The notes under the pieces were generated by a model, which ran no database searches, was not told the DNA's origin, and saw only the letters and a list, made by a program, of their open reading frames with translations. Positions 36,201 through 48,780 of a DNA stretch of 64,000 nt are shown here, one piece after another (the first letter of the stretch is position 1; each line of letters opens with the position of its first letter). The stretch is from Symsagittifera roscoffensis (taxonomy: Eukaryota; Xenacoelomorpha; Acoela; Convolutidae), in assembly GCF_963678635.1 (NCBI RefSeq), contig NC_087062.1:62046386-62110385 (forward strand), in the 5' to 3' direction. The position numbers were made by a program, and so were the translations under genes.

Positions 36201-39200
36201 GTTTTTCAATGAAAGAAGCAAAATATTGCTTCATTTAATTCATTTTAACTGAATGGCAATTGTTTCTTTTCAAAAATTGACTTTCGGCTAATTTTGTCTT
36301 CGGTCCTTGGCCTACAAGTTTTTTCGCCCTTGCGGTACTTCGCGCATGAGAATAGCCCCCTACGTGTGGAATCTCTCATGCGCGAAGAAACGAATGCGCG
36401 GAAATAAAACTCAGCTAATCAGATTTCAGTAATCTGAAAACTGGAAAGCGAGTAAACCTTACCAGGGACTAGAGTATTGATATCGGCCGAATATAAAAAC
36501 GGTAGAAATATGTAAAACCTTCAAATTGTCATTGATCGCCACAAAGTTAGCAAAAATTTTACAGTTCAAGCGTTTATTATTGAAAGAAGCAAAACATTGC
36601 TTCATTTAATTCATTTTAACTGAATAGCAAATGTTTCTTTTTAAAAATTGACTTTCGGCTAACTTTGTCTTCGGTCCTTGGCCTTCAAGTTTTTTCGCCC
36701 ATTCGGTCCTTCGCGCATGATAATATCCCGCCCCAAGGGTGGAATTCTTCATGCCCTAAGAACCGAATGCGCGAAAACAAAAATCAGCCAATCAGATTTC
36801 AGTAATCAAAAATGTGGATAGAAAGTAAACATTTCCAGGGACTGGAGTATTGATAATGGCGGAATATAAAACCGCAGAAATATTCAAAATCTTCAAATTG
36901 TCATTGACCGCCGCAAGATTAGGACAAAATTTACACTTCAAGGGTTTTTAATGAAAGAAGCAAAACATTGTTTCATTTAATTCATTTTAACTGAATGGCA
37001 ATTGTTTCTTTTCAAAAATTGACTTTCGGCTAATTTTGTCTTCGGTCCTTGGCCTACAAGTTTTTTCGCCCATGCGGTACTTCGCGCATGAGAATAGCCC
37101 CCTACGTGTGGAATATCTCATGCGCGAAGAAACGAATGCGCGAAAATAAAACTCAGCCAATCAGATTTCAGTAATCTGAAATTTGGAAAGAGAGTAAACC
37201 TTACCAGGGACTAGAGTATTGATATCGGCCGAATATAAAAACGGTAGAAATATGTAAAACCTTCAAATTGTCATTGATCGCCACAAAGTTAGCATAAGTT
37301 TTACAGTTCAAGGGTTTATTATTGAAAGAAGCAAAACATTGCTTCATTTAATTCATTTTAACTGAATGGCAAGTGTTTCTTTTTAAAAATTGACTTTCGG
37401 CTTTTTTTTGTCTTCGGTCCTTGGCCTTCAAGTTTTTTCGCCCATTCGGTCCTTCGCGCATGAGAAAAGCCCCCCTAGGGGTAGAATCCTTCATGCCCAA
37501 AGGACCGAATGCGCGAAAAACAAAAACCAGCCAATCAGATTTCAGTAATCTAAAATTTGGAAAGAGAATAAAATTTTCCAGGGACTGGAGTATTGATATT
37601 GGCCGAAAATAAAAACGGCAGAATTATGCAAAATCTTCAATTTTTCATTGGCAGCCGCTAAACTAGGACAAATTTTACAGTTCAAAGGTCTTTTAATAAA
37701 AGAAGCAAAATATTGCTTCATTCAATTCATTTTAACTGAATGGCAATTGTTTTTTTTAATGTTGTTCGGCTATTTTTGTCTTCGGTCCTTGGTCTACAAG
37801 TTTTTTTGCCCATTCGGTCCTTCGCGCACAAGAATACTCCCCTACGGGTAGAATTCCTCATGCGCGATGGACCGAGTGCGCGAAAAACAAAAACCAGCCA
37901 ATCAGATTTCAGTAATCTAAAATTTGGAAAGAGAATAAAATTTTCCAGGGACTGGAGTATTGATATTGGCCGAAAATAAAAACGGCAGAATTATGCAAAA
38001 TCTTCAATTTTTCATTGGCAGCCGCTAAACTAGGACAAATTTTACAGTTCAAAGGTCTTTTAATGAAAGAAGCAAAACATTGTTTCATTTAGTTCATTTT
38101 AACTGAATGGCAATTGTTTCTTTTCTAAAATTGACTTTCGGCTAATTTTGTCTTCGGTCCTTGGCCTACAAGTTTTTTCGCCCATTCGGTACTTCGCGCA
38201 TGAGAATAGCCCCCCTACGCGTGGAATCATTCATGCGCGAAGAAACGAATGCGCGAAAACAAAAATCAGCCAATCACATTTCAGTAATCAAAAATGTGGA
38301 TAGAAAAAAAAACATTTCCAGGGACTGGAGTATTGATATTGGCGGAATATAAAACCGCAGAAAAATGCAAAATCTTCAAATTGTCATTGACCGCAGCAAA
38401 ATTAGGACAAATTTTACACTTCAAGGGTTTTTAATGAAAGAAGCAAAACATTGTTTCATTTAGTTCATTTTAACTGAATGGCAATTGTTTCTTTTTAAAA
38501 ACTGACTTTCGGCTAATTTTGTCTTCGCTCCTTGGCCTTCAAGTTTTTTCGCCCATTCGGTCCTTCGCGCATGATAATAGCCCGCCCCAAGGGTGGAATC
38601 CTTCATGCCCTAAGAACCGAATGCGCGAAAACAAAAATCAGCCAATCAGATTTCAGTAATCAAAAATGTGGGTAGAAAGTAAACATTTCCAGGGACTGGA
38701 GTATTGATATTGGCGGAATATAAAACCGCAGAAAAATGCAAAATCTTCAAATTGTCATTGACCGCCGCAAAATTAGGACAAATTATATATTTCAAGGTTT
38801 TTTTATTAAAAAACCAAAGATTGCTTCATTTATTTCATTTTAACTGAATGGCAATTGTTTCTTTTCAAAAATTGACTTTCGGCTAATTTTGTCTTCGGTC
38901 CTTGGCCTACAACTTTTTTCACCCATTCGGTATTTCGCGCATGACAATAGCCCCCCTACGCGTGGAATCTCTCATGCGCGAAGAAACGAATGCGCGAAAA
39001 CAAAAATCAGCTAATCAGATTTCAGTAATCTAAAGTTCGGAAAGAAAGTAAACATTTTCAGGGACTGGAGTATTGATATTGGCCGAATATAAAAAACGGC
39101 AGAAATATGCAAAATCTTCAAATTGTCACTGACCGCCGCAAAATAAGGACAAATTTCTTAGTTCAAGGGTTTATTATTGAAAGAAGCAAAACGTTGCTTC

Positions 39201-42200
39201 ATTTAATTCATTTTAACTGAATGGCAAATGTTTCTTTTTAAAAATTGACTTTCGGCTATTTTTGTCTTCGGTCCTTGGCCTTCAAGTTTTTTCGCCCATT
39301 CGGTCCTTCGCGCATGAGAATAGCACCCCTAGGGGTGGAATCCTTCATGCCCAAAGGACCGAATGCGCGAAAAACAAAAACCAGCCAATCAGATTTCAGT
39401 AATCTAAAATTTGGAAAGAGAATAAAATTTTCCAGGGACTGGAGTATTGATATTGGCCGAAAATAAAAACGGCAGAATTATGCAAAATCTTCAATTTTTC
39501 ATTGGCAGCCGCTAAACTAGGACAAATTTTACAGTTCAAAGGTTTTATAATAAAAATAATAAAAGAAGCAAAATATTGCTTCATTTAATTCATTTTAACT
39601 GAATGGCAATTGTTTTTTTTTAATGTTGTTCGGCTATTTTTGTCTTCGGTCCTTGGCCTACAAGTTTTTTCGCCCATTCGGTACTTCGCGCATGAGAATA
39701 GCCCCCCTACGCGTGGAATCATTCATGCGCGAAGAAACGAATGCGCGAAAACAAAAATCAGCCAATCACATTTCAGTAATCAAAAATGTGGATAGAAAAA
39801 AAAACATTTCCAGGGACTGGAGTATTGATATTGGCGGAATATAAAACCGCAGAAAAATGCAAAATCTTCAAATTGTCATTGACCGCAGCAAAATTAGGAC
39901 AAATTTTACACTTCAAGGGTTTTTAATGAAAGAAGCAAAACATTGTTTCATTTAGTTCATTTTAACTGAATGGCAATTGTTTCTTTTTAAAAACTGACTT
40001 TCGGCTAATTTTGTCTTCGCTCCTTGGCCTTCAAGTTTTTTCGCCCATTCGGTCCTTCGCGCATGATAATAGCCCGCCCCAAGGGTGGAATCCTTCATGC
40101 CCTAAGAACCGAATGCGCGAAAACAAAAATCAGCCAATCAGATTTCAGTAATCAAAAATGTGGGTAGAAAGTAAACATTTCCAGGGACTGGAGTATTGAT
40201 ATTGGCGGAATATAAAACCGCAGAAATATGCAAAATCTTCAAATTGTCATTGACCGCCGCAAAATTAGGACAAATTTTATATTTCAAGGTTTTTTTATTA
40301 AAAAACCAAAGATTGCTTCATTTATTTCAATTTAACTGAATGGCAATTGTTTCTTTTCAAAAATTGACTTTCGGCTAATTTTGTCTTCGGTCCTTGGCCT
40401 ACAACTTTTTTCACCCATTCGGTATTTCGCGCATGACAATAGCCCCCCTACGCGTGGAATCTCTCATGCGCGAAGAAACGAATGCGCGAAAACAAAAATC
40501 AGCTAATCAGATTTCAGTAATCTAAAGTTCGGAAAGAAAGTAAACATTTTCAGGGACTGGAGTATTGATATTGGCCGAATATAAAAAACGGCAGAAATAT
40601 GCAAAATCTTCAAATTGTCACTGACCGCCGCAAAATAAGGACAAATTTCTTAGTTCAAGGGTTTATTATTGAAAGAAGCAAAACGTTGCTTCATTTAATT
40701 CATTTTAACTGAATGGCAAATGTTTCTTTTTAAAAATTGACTTTTGGCTATTTTTGTCTTCGGTCCTTGGCCTTCAAGTTTTTTCGCCCATTCGGTCCTT
40801 CGCGCATGAGAATAGCACCCCTAGGGGTGGAATCCTTCATGCCCAAAGGACCGAATGCGCGAAAAACAAAAACCAGCCAATCAGATTTCAGTAATCTAAA
40901 ATTTGGAAAGAGAATAAAATTTTCCAGGGACTGGAGTATTGATATTGGCCGAAAATAAAAACGGCAGAATTATGCAAAATCTTCAATTTTTCATTGGCAG
41001 CCGCTAAACTAGGACAAATTTTACAGTTCAAAGGTTTTATAATAAAAGAAGCAAAATATTGCTTCATTTAATTCATTTTAACTGAATGGCAATTGTTTTT
41101 TTTTAATGTTGTTCGGCTATTTTTGTCTTCGGTCCTTGGCCTACAAGTTTTTTTACCCATTCGGTCCTTGGCGCACAAGAATAGTCCCCTACGGGTAGAA
41201 TTCCTCATGCGCGAAGGACCAAATGCGCGAAAATCAAAATCAGTCAATCAGATTTCAGTAATTTAAATTTTGGAAAGAGAATAAAATTTTCCAGGGACTG
41301 GAGTATTGATATTGGCCAAATATACAAACGGCAGAAATATGAAAAATGTTCAAATTGTCACTGACCGCAACAAAGTTAGGATGAATTTTACAGTTCAAGG
41401 GTTTATTATTGAAAGAAGCAAAACATTGCTTCATTTAATTCATTTTAACTGAATTGCAATTGTTTCTTTCCTAAAATTGACTTTCGGCTAATTTTGTCTT
41501 CGGTCCTTGTTCTGCAAGTTTTTTTGCCCATTCGGTACTTCGCGCATGAGAATAGCCCCCCTACGCATGGAATCCCTCATGCGCGAAGAAACGAATGCGC
41601 GAAAACAAAAATCAGCCATTCAGATTTCAGTAATTTAAATTTTGGAAAGAGAATACAATTTTCCAGGGGCTGGATTATTGATATTGGCCAAATATAAAAA
41701 CGGCAGAAATATGAAAAACGTTCAAATTGTCACTGACTGCCGCAAAATTAGGACAAATTTCACAGTTCAAGGGTTTTTTAATGAAAGAAGCAAAAGATTG
41801 CTTCATTTGTTTCATTTTAGCTGAATGGCAATTGTTTTTTTTTAATGTTGTTCGGCTATTTTTGTCTTCGGTCCTTGGCCTACAAGTTTTTTTACCCATT
41901 CGGTCCTTGGCGCACAAGAATAGTCCCCTACGGGTAGAATTCCTCATGCGCGAAGGACCAAATGCGCGAAAATCAAAATCAGTCAATCAGATTTCAGTAA
42001 TTTAAATTTTGGAAAGAGAATACAATTTTCCAGGGGCTGGATTATTGATATTGGCCAAATATAAAAACGGCAGAAATATGAAAAACGTTCAAATTGTCAC
42101 TGACTGCCGCAAAATTAGGACAAATTTCACAGTTCAAGGGTTTTTTAATGAAAGAAGCAAAAGATTGCTTCATTTGTTTCATTTTAGCTGAATGGCAAAT

Positions 42201-45200
42201 GTTTCTTTTCAAAAAAATGATTTTCGGCTAATTTTGTCTTCAGTCCTTGGCCTACAAGTTTTTTCGCCCAAGCGGTACTTCGTGCATGAGAATAGCCCCC
42301 TACGTGTCGAATCAATCAAGCACGAAGAAACGAATGCGCGAAAAAAAACTCAGCCAATCAGATTTCAGTAATCTGAAAATTGGAAAGAGAGTAAACCTTG
42401 CCAGGGACAAGAGTATTGATATCGGCCGAATATAAAAACGGTAGAAATATGTAAAACCTTCAAATTGTCATTGATCGCCACAAAGTTAGGATAAGTTTTA
42501 CAGTTCAAGGGTTTATTATTGAAAGAAGCAAAACATTGCTTCATTTAATTCATTTTAACTGAATGGCAAATGTTTCTTTTTAAAAATTGACTTTCGGCGA
42601 TTTTTGTCTTCGGTCCTGGGCCTTCAAGTTTTTTCGCCCATTCGGTCCTTCGCGCATGAGAATAGCCCCCCCTAGGGGTAAAATCCTTCATGCCCAAAGG
42701 ACCGAATGCGCGAAAAACAAAATCAGCCAATCAGATTTCAGTAATTTAAATTTTGGAAAGAAAGTGAACATTTCCAGGGACTGAATTATTGATATTGGCC
42801 GAAAATAAAAACGGCAGAATTATGCAAAATCTTCAATTTTTCATTGGCAGCCGCTAAACTAGGACAAATTTTACAGTTCAAAGGTTTTTTAATAAAAGAA
42901 GCAAAATATTGCTTCATTTAATTCATTTTAACTGGATGGCAATTGTTTTTTTTAATGTTGTTCGGCTAATTTTGTCTTCGGTCCTTGGCCTACAAGTTTT
43001 GTTGCCCATTCGGTCCTTCGCGCACAAGAATAGTCCCCTACGGGTGGAATTCCTCATGCGCGAAGGCCTGAATGCGCGAAAACAAAAATAAGCCAATCAG
43101 ATTTCAGTAATCTAAAATTTGGAAAGAGAATAAAATTTTCCAAGGACTGGAGTATTGATATTGGCCAAATATAAAAACGGCAGAAATATGCAAAATGTTC
43201 AAAATGTCATTGACCGCCGCAAAATAAGGACAAAATATACAGTTCAAGGGTTTTTTAATGAAAGAAGCGAAATGTTGTTTCTTTTAATTCATTTTAACTG
43301 ATTTGCAATTGTTTCTTTCTAAAAATTGACTTTCGGCTAATTTTGTCTTCGGTCCATGGGCTACAAGTTTTTTTGCCCATTCGGTCCTTCGCGCATGAGA
43401 ATAGCACCCCTACGGGCGGAATTCCTCATGCGCGAAGGCCTGAATGCGCGAAAACAAAAATAAGCCAATCAGATTTCAGTAATCTAAAATTTGGAAAGAG
43501 AATAAAATTTTCCAAGGACTGGAGTATTGATATTGGCCAAATATAAAAACGGCAGAAATATGCAAAATGTTCAAAATGTCATTGACCGCCGCAAAATAAG
43601 GACAAAATATACAGTTCAAGGGTTTTTTAATGAAAGAAGCAAAATGTTGTTTCTTTTAATTCATTTTAACTGATTTGCAATTGTTTCTTTCTAAAAATTG
43701 ACTTTCGGCTAATTTTGTCTTCGGTCCATGGGCTACAAGTTTTTTTGCCCATTCGGTCCTTCGCGCATGAGAATAGCACCCCTACGGGCGGAATTCCTCA
43801 TGCGCGAAGGCCTGAATGCGCGAAAACAAAAATAAGCCAATCAGATTTCAGTAATCTAAAATTTGGAAAGAGAATCAAATTTTCCAAGGACTGGAGTATT
43901 GATATTGGCCAAATATAAAAACGGCAGAAATATGCAAAATGTTCAAAATGTCATTGACCGCCGCAAAATAAGGACAAAATATACAGTTCAAGGGTTTTTT
44001 AATGAAAGAAGCAAAATGTTGTTTCTTTTAATTCATTTTAACTGATTTGCAATTGTTTCTTTCTAAAAATTGACTTTCGGCTAATTTTGTCTTCGGTCCA
44101 TGGGCTACAAGTTTTTTTGCCCATTCGGTCCTTCGCGCATGAGAATAGCACCCCTACGGGTAGAATTACTCATGCGCGAAGGACCAAATGCGCGAAAATC
44201 AAAATCAGTCAATCAGATTTCAGTAATTTAAATTTTGGAAAGAGAATAAAATTTTCCAGGGACTGGAGTATTGATATTGGCCAAATATACAAACGGCAGA
44301 AATATGAAAAATGTTCAAATTGTCACTGACCGCAACAAAGTTAGGATGAATTTTACAGTTCAAGGGTTTATTATTGAAAGAAGCAAAACATTGCTTCATT
44401 TAATTCATTTTAACTGAATTGCAATTGTTTCTTTCCTAAAATTGACTTTCGGCTAATTTTGTCTTCGGTCCTTGTTCTGCAAGTTTTTTTGCCCATTCGG
44501 TACTTCGCGCATGAGAATAGCCCCCCTACGCACGGAATCCCTCATGCGCGAAGAAACGAATGCGCGAAAACAAAAATCAGCCATTCAGATTTCAGTAATT
44601 TAAATTTTGGAAAGAGAATACAATTTTCCAGGGGCTGGATTATTGATATTGGCCAAATATAAAAACGGCAGAAATATGAAAAACGTTCAAATTGTCACTG
44701 ACTGCCGCAAAATTAGGACAAATTTCACAGTTCAAGGGTTTTTTAATGAAAGAAGCAAAAGATTGCTTCATTTGTTTCATTTTAGCTGAATGGCAAATGT
44801 TTCTTTTCAAAAAAATGATTTTCGGCTAATTTTGTCTTCAGTCCTTGGCCTACAAGTTTTTTCGCCCAAGCGGTACTTCGTGCATGAGAATAGCCCCCTA
44901 CGTGTCGAATCAATCAAGCACGAAGAAACGAATGCGCGAAAAAAAACTCAGCCAATCAGATTTCAGTAATCTGAAAATTGGAAAGAGAGTAAACCTTGCC
45001 AGGGACAAGAGTATTGATATCGGCCGAATATAAAAACGGTAGAAATATGTAAAACCTTCAAATTGTCATTGATCGCCACAAAGTTAGGATAAGTTTTACA
45101 GTTCAAGGGTTTATTATTGAAAGAAGCAAAACATTGCTTCATTTAATTCATTTTAACTGAATGGCAAATGTTTCTTTTTAAAAATTGACTTTCGGCGATT

Positions 45201-46377
45201 TTTGTCTTCGGTCCTGGGCCTTCAAGTTTTTTCGCCCATTCGGTCCTTCGCGCATGAGAATAGCCCCCCCTAGGGGTAAAATCCTTCATGCCCAAAGGAC
45301 CGAATGCGCGAAAAACAAAATCAGCCAATCAGATTTCAGTAATTTAAATTTTGGAAAGAAAGTGAACATTTCCAGGGACTGAATTATTGATATTGGCCGA
45401 AAATAAAAACGGCAGAATTATGCAAAATCTTCAATTTTTCATTGGCAGCCGCTAAACTAGGACAAATTTTACAGTTCAAAGGTTTTTTAATAAAAGAAGC
45501 AAAATATTGCTTCATTTAATTCATTTTAACTGGATGGCAATTGTTTTTTTTAATGTTGTTCGGCTAATTTTGTCTTCGGTTTTTGGCCTACAAGTTTTGT
45601 TGCCCATTCGGTCCTTCGCGCACAAGAATAGTCCCCTACGGGTGGAATTCCTCATGCGCGAAGGCCTGAATGCGCGAAAACAAAAATAAGCCAATCAGAT
45701 TTCAGTAATCTAAAATTTGGAAAGAGAATAAAATTTTCCAAGGACTGGAGTATTGATATTGGCCAAATATAAAAACGGCAGAAATATGCAAAATGTTCAA
45801 AATGTCATTGACCGCCGCAAAATAAGGACAAAATATACAGTTCAAGGGTTTTTTAATGAAAGAAGCAAAATGTTGTTTTTTTTAATTCATTTTAACTGAT
45901 TTGCAATTGTTTCTTTCTAAAAATTGACTTTCGGCTAATTTTGTCTTCGGTCCATGGGCTACAAGTTTTTTTGCCCATTCGGTCCTTCGCGCATGAGAAT
46001 AGCACCCCTACGGGCGGAATCCCTCATGCGCGAAGGCCTGAATGCTTGAAAACAAAAATCAGCCAATCAGATTTCAGTAATCTAAAACTTGGAAAGAAAG
46101 TAAACCTTACCAGGGACTACAGTATTGATAATGGCCGAATATAAAACGGTAGAAATTTGCAAAATCTTCAAATTGTCATTGACCGCCGCCAAATTAGGAT
46201 AAACTTTACAGTTCAAGGGTTTTTTAATGAAAGAAGCAAAACATTGCTTCATTTGTTTCATTTTAGTTGAATGGCAAATGTTTCTTTTTAAAAATTGACT
46301 TTCGGCTAATTTTGTCTTCGGTCCTTGGCCTTCAAGTTTTTTCGCCCATTCGGCCCTTCGCGCATGAGAATAGCCCC
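24286..46377 (+). repeat. 22-kb tandem array of ~60 units of a ~370-bp TIR element
   Basis: The phrase GGGACTGGAGTATTGATAT recurs about 60 times at a spacing near 371 bp. Cut at the array's own ends, each unit begins CTCATGCGCGAAGGACCGAA... and ends ...TTCGGTCCTTCGCGCATGAG, so it has inverted termini of about 30-38 bp, like a MITE. Units differ by several percent in subfamilies. A few are shortened (about 32650 and 34057). Larger blocks were copied within the array: 739 bp (27.9 and 28.6 kb), 1407 bp (from about 32.0 and 33.4 kb), ~1492 bp (39.2 and 40.7 kb) and 2598 bp (42.2 and 44.8 kb). Short open frames on both strands follow from the repeat and are not genes. Confidence 0.9.
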
Positions 46378-46387
46378 CACTGCTACG
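46378..46387 (+). repeat. Right copy of the direct repeat flanking the satellite array
   Basis: CACTGCTACG follows the last unit (which ends GAGAATAGCCCC) and is followed by TAACCGTTTTTATGTTAG, the intron's acceptor region. Confidence 0.6.
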
Positions 46388-46405
46388 TAACCGTTTTTAT
46401 GTTAG

Positions 46406-48780
46406 GTCATTCCCTATCCTTGTGGACAAGATTCCAGCCGGATCACAGTTTTTGGTCGAGGTCAAAATTAGCCGAATCTGCACCGGAGATGCCACGCGAA
46501 AGTTCAGCCAGATATCCTACTTATCACCAACCCTCGTAATGCCCCTGCCAGTTATGAAAATCTACAACTTATCTCTAATTCCTGGAAACCAAAGTTACAA
46601 AAAATACAAATTAGTTGTTGTAACCAGCAAACCGGACACAAAGCAATTTTTGGAGGTAGTTGCGATCAAAATTTACCTTGCGAGAAAGAAAAAAAATTGT
46701 CAAGAGAAAGATTTTTTCTATTACTTGATTCGAAGATCAGAAGCGGGGCATGGACTAAATGAACTTAATTGCACGTTACGGCTTGCGAACCACGGAAAAA
46801 TCAATGAAAGCAGTTACTTTTTAAGTTACGAAATTGAAATGCAGAAAAACGAAAAATTTCAGCCGCTTGTTGGCGTCGAATACTGCTGGTTTTTCTACTT
46901 TGCAGTGTCAACAGATACCACAATGGTATCACACAAATCAGATTTTGTACCTTCAGAAATTGATTGTATTTCGGGTGAAAACACTTTTCACGGATGTAAA
47001 GAACAAATTGCAGTTCGCGATTTCAAAACTGAATTTCCTAAAATTGAATCACCATGGTGTGACTGCACAAGTTATTTTTGCAATGCTGGTCTTATAACTG
47101 ACTATTATTACCCTGAAATTCAACTTTCTTATGTTATTGGTACCAATCAATCAAATCAAAACCCTCATTCAAGGATGATTAACATAGACACCAACGAAAC
47201 TTCCGGTTACGGCTACAGTTTTAAGCAAATAGTGGAGGATGCGAAGCTAAGTCTTTCTTTTCCGATAAAATATACGAGGTCTTCAGCCGGACTCGAACCC
47301 CTCCGTTCATCTTACACTTACTTCATAAAACTGGCATATCGCGTAGTAGACAATGAACAACTCGTAGCTAGTAATTTTTCCGAGTTGTTGATAGATAAAC
47401 AGACAGGTGTGAATGAATGCTACACGATGCCTGATTGGACGAGCCCTCCTAAGGATCTGAAGTGTAACTTTGCGGATTATCCAGAGAAAGAAAACTTGGA
47501 AATTCACTGTGATTGGAGTCGCTTTAAAACTGATAAAAGTCGTCTTCTGTTCTACAAAATTTGGTGCCGAAATATGAATTTAGGACCATTCGATCCAGAT
47601 CACTTCACGACTCTTCAACTGGAAAAAGATCAATATCAGTTGAAACTAAATTTTCAGATAAAATTACAGTCTTGTCAAAGTTCGGCCATTTTATATAACT
47701 CAGTTTATGAAATTTCGGTTGCTGGGAATTTTTATAAGAACGGAGACAGCTCCAACTCAAGTTTCCTTCTCTCGATTCCAAATGCCGACCCCGTAAGACC
47801 AAATGTTGGAAGCCTTATTGACCCTGCACCCCTTTATAACAATACGCTCCACCAAATCACACTCAAACTAAATTGCAGGTTATTTCAATCTGGAAAACAT
47901 AATTTGACTTCTTATCGCGTGCATGCTTTGAAACGACAAAGTGCTTCAGACTGGATTCCGAAAGCCGAGAAAAAGTGCCGAACAGATAAACGCACGTTTA
48001 TGACAGCAGAGACGAGATCACCCGAGTCGTGGTTTACAAATGAGTATGAAATACCCAAAACTTGTCCAAAATTATCCCAACCTTGGAAAACTGCAATGCA
48101 GGACAGTGAAAAGTATATTTTATTTACGATTGGTTCTGATTCATACAATGATTGTCAAGTAAAAAATGATCTAAGAAAGCAAACGTGCAATGGTCCTTTG
48201 CTCCAATCAAGTGCATACATGTTTCATTTATATTTATTCACGTCCCCCGAACACTGTTCAATTACCCGATTGGGAACTAGAGCAACAAAACCGAAACCAG
48301 CTCCTGAACATGTTGATTTGACGACCATTTTGCAAATTTTCGCGCTTCTGAAGATTTCAGTTCTGATTTTACTATCGACTATCGGAATTGTTTGGAAACA
48401 AAGGCAGAAAAAGAAGAATTATTTCAAATCAAAGCATGAAAAATTATCCGAAATGAAATCCAAAGACTTGCTTTTTGATTACCGCAACCCTATTTGGATT
48501 AAAAAGTTCGGTCTTGAATTTAACACTTCATTTTATGTCTCAAAACAAAAAGAGTTTAACGATTTGAACGTCGAATTTCCATGTCCAACTCGAGAAGTCG
48601 CTATTTTAAAAATGAACTTCTACCGCAACCGCTTCTCTCAAAGACACTTGCCATTCGATCACGCGTTGGTATCACTTGATCACGTGGACAGTTGCCAGGC
48701 AAAGACTGAAGGGTACATTAATGCTAGTTACATTCCCGGCCCAAGAAACCATAATAAACAGGAATATATCATTACCCAAG
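46406..48780 (+). CDS. Receptor-type protein tyrosine phosphatase: ectodomain, TM and start of the PTP domain
   Basis: A 2.4-kb uninterrupted exon after TTTTTATGTTAG. Residues 1 to about 635 are extracellular, with several beta-rich, fibronectin-III-like stretches, many N-x-S/T sites and paired cysteines. A single transmembrane helix (about 48318-48390, ISVLILLSTIGIVW) is followed by a basic stop-transfer, KQRQKKK. The cytoplasmic part starts the PTP fold: MNFYRNRF (KNRY motif), LPFDHALVSL and YINASYIPG, the phosphotyrosine-recognition loop. The exon ends in YIITQ at CAAG|GTTAGA, phase 1, a common PTP intron position. The WPD loop and the HCx5R active site are absent from the window. A GTG at 46422 should not be taken as start. 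Confidence 0.88.

Larger units (their letters stand above)
23130..46405 (+). other. Giant intron 5 of the receptor gene, mostly satellite array
   Basis: Donor GTAAGA at 23130, acceptor TTTTTATGTTAG at 46405. Of 23.3 kb, about 22.1 kb is the tandem array and the rest includes two foldback elements. Without the array, the intron would be about 1.2 kb. The stretch 23130-23586 holds no recognised gene. Confidence 0.55.

Noticed and set aside
26437-46144. Dozens of 60-90 codon ORFs on both strands, with repeated text like HARRNECAKTKISQSDFSNL
   Set aside because: They follow the 370-bp repeat period, mostly start at non-ATG codons, appear on both strands because of the inverted termini, and break in many units.
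24286-46377. CRISPR-like repeat array
   Set aside because: Units are ~370 bp, similar over their whole length with no unique spacers, and the context is a spliced animal gene.
24065-46400. GTTTTTAT on both sides of the foldback plus array as an 8-bp target duplication
   Set aside because: The octamer is AT-rich and common, and the adjacent termini do not match as inverted repeats. The CACTGCTACG pair is a better fit.
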